Notes under the pieces: generated by a model | Told to the model about the DNA's origin: nothing | Database searches by the model: none | The model's input: the letters and a program-made list of their open reading frames with translations, nothing else | Shown: one piece after another, positions 34,717 to 35,037 of the stretch | How positions within the stretch are numbered: position 1 is the stretch's first letter | Layout of the letters: each line of letters opens with the position of its first letter | Program-made: the position numbers and the translations under genes | NCBI GenBank assembly: GCA_031288715.1 | Contig: JAITQW010000018.1 | Coordinates: forward strand, 1-35,037 | Direction: 5' to 3' | Source: Lactobacillales bacterium | GTDB lineage: Bacteria; Bacillota; Bacilli; Lactobacillales; Streptococcaceae | Length of the DNA: 35,037 nucleotides

Positions 34717-35037
34717 TCAATGAGATTTCAACAACTGAATCTCGGAAATAGAAAGACCAGTATACTTACTAATAGTAGATATAGACATGCCATCTTGCAA
34801 CATCGATTGCGCAGTTTGTTTTTTTTCTTCTATCCTTCCCTCCGCTTTTCCTTCTACTCTTCCTTCTATTCTTCCTTTTGCTATTCCTTCTACTCTTCCT
34901 TTCGCTATTCCTCTTGCTATTCCTTGTAGTCTCGAATTTTTCATCGCTGAATTAAAATCGCGCTCCCCTTTTTCCTTCATTCTCAAAAGTTCTTGTGTCT
35001 TCTTATCCGATGTGATTACATCAAACATTTTCACCGC
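34717..35037 (-). CDS. Rpn / PD-(D/E)XK nuclease family transposase-like protein (C-terminal part)
   Basis: The gene enters from beyond the right edge; the reading frame is open to the last base, and the visible 107 or so residues are its C-terminus. They contain the linker MFDVITSDKKTQELLRMKEKGERDF, then a run of short Gly-Lys/Arg-rich repeats (GIAKGRVEG, GIAKGRIEG, GRVEGKAEGRIEE), and a final helix-turn-helix-like tail SMLQDGMSISTISKYTGLSISEIQLL. This arrangement, with degenerate G-x-x-K/E-G repeats, is typical of the Rpn/YhgA-type family. Catalytic residues lie outside the window. The repeats give a purine-rich tract on the coding strand. Confidence 0.8.
   Translation of the reverse strand, partial: AVKMFDVITSDKKTQELLRMKEKGERDFNSAMKNSRLQGIARGIAKGRVEGIAKGRIEGRVEGKAEGRIEEKKQTAQSMLQDGMSISTISKYTGLSISEIQLLKSH

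Overview
The window looks like chromosomal DNA of a low-GC Gram-positive coccus of the order Lactobacillales, probably Enterococcaceae-like. The evidence is the low GC content, AGGAGG-type ribosome binding sites, a WxL-domain surface protein, an L-lactate dehydrogenase, a ThiT-type thiamine transporter, a degenerate RNase J2 next to asd, and Firmicutes gene neighbourhoods (mfd-rqcP, trmN6-yazA, pstSCABB-phoU, yqeG-yqeH-nadD-yqeK). I cannot name the species. Most of it is housekeeping sequence; I do not see a defence island, prophage, CRISPR array or intact insertion sequence.

Layout. Positions 1-6500 (minus strand): the first codons of an Rpn/PD-(D/E)XK-type gene, rqcP, mfd, pth, ldh and a chorismate mutase. 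Positions 6500-9500: an orphan 127-residue gene, a repeat-filled spacer, plsC (minus), and the plus-strand pair trmN6-like/yazA. Positions 9500-12300: a CPA1-type cation/proton antiporter, tRNA-Arg(CCU) and a small XRE regulator. Positions 12400-17900: a complete phosphate-uptake operon in the order pstS-pstC-pstA-pstB-pstB-phoU on the minus strand. Positions 17900-20900: rnjB (RNase J2) and asd, with a decayed dapA between them. Positions 21200-23200 (plus): an orphan 249-residue gene, a TPP riboswitch with thiT, and a small ferredoxin. Positions 23200-31450 (minus): a phosphoglycerate-mutase-family phosphatase, purA, yneF, helD, yqeK, nadD, yqeH and yqeG. Positions 31700-35037: a secreted coiled-coil/3D-domain protein, a WxL protein, and the 3' end of another Rpn-like gene running off the window.

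Two themes stand out. The first is gene loss. dapA survives only as a fragment with in-frame stops, joined to the 3' end of asd so that asd carries a short out-of-frame tail. The genes usually found as neighbours (divIC after rqcP, yhbY between yqeH and nadD, rsfS after yqeK) are absent from their expected places. The second is a set of non-coding dispersed repeats in the intergenic spaces. They include a 94-bp unit present three times, a roughly 43-bp dyad element, a roughly 135-bp unit present twice, and shorter elements. Some of them supply the stop codons of neighbouring genes (plsC, thiT), which suggests insertion of small non-autonomous elements. Both ends of the window lie in Rpn-like genes, as expected if these are multicopy and break assemblies.

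The most interesting regulatory feature is the thiT leader. A well-formed TPP aptamer is followed by a sequence that can either sequester the thiT Shine-Dalgarno or pair with the 5' strand of the aptamer, so a translational switch can be proposed from sequence alone.
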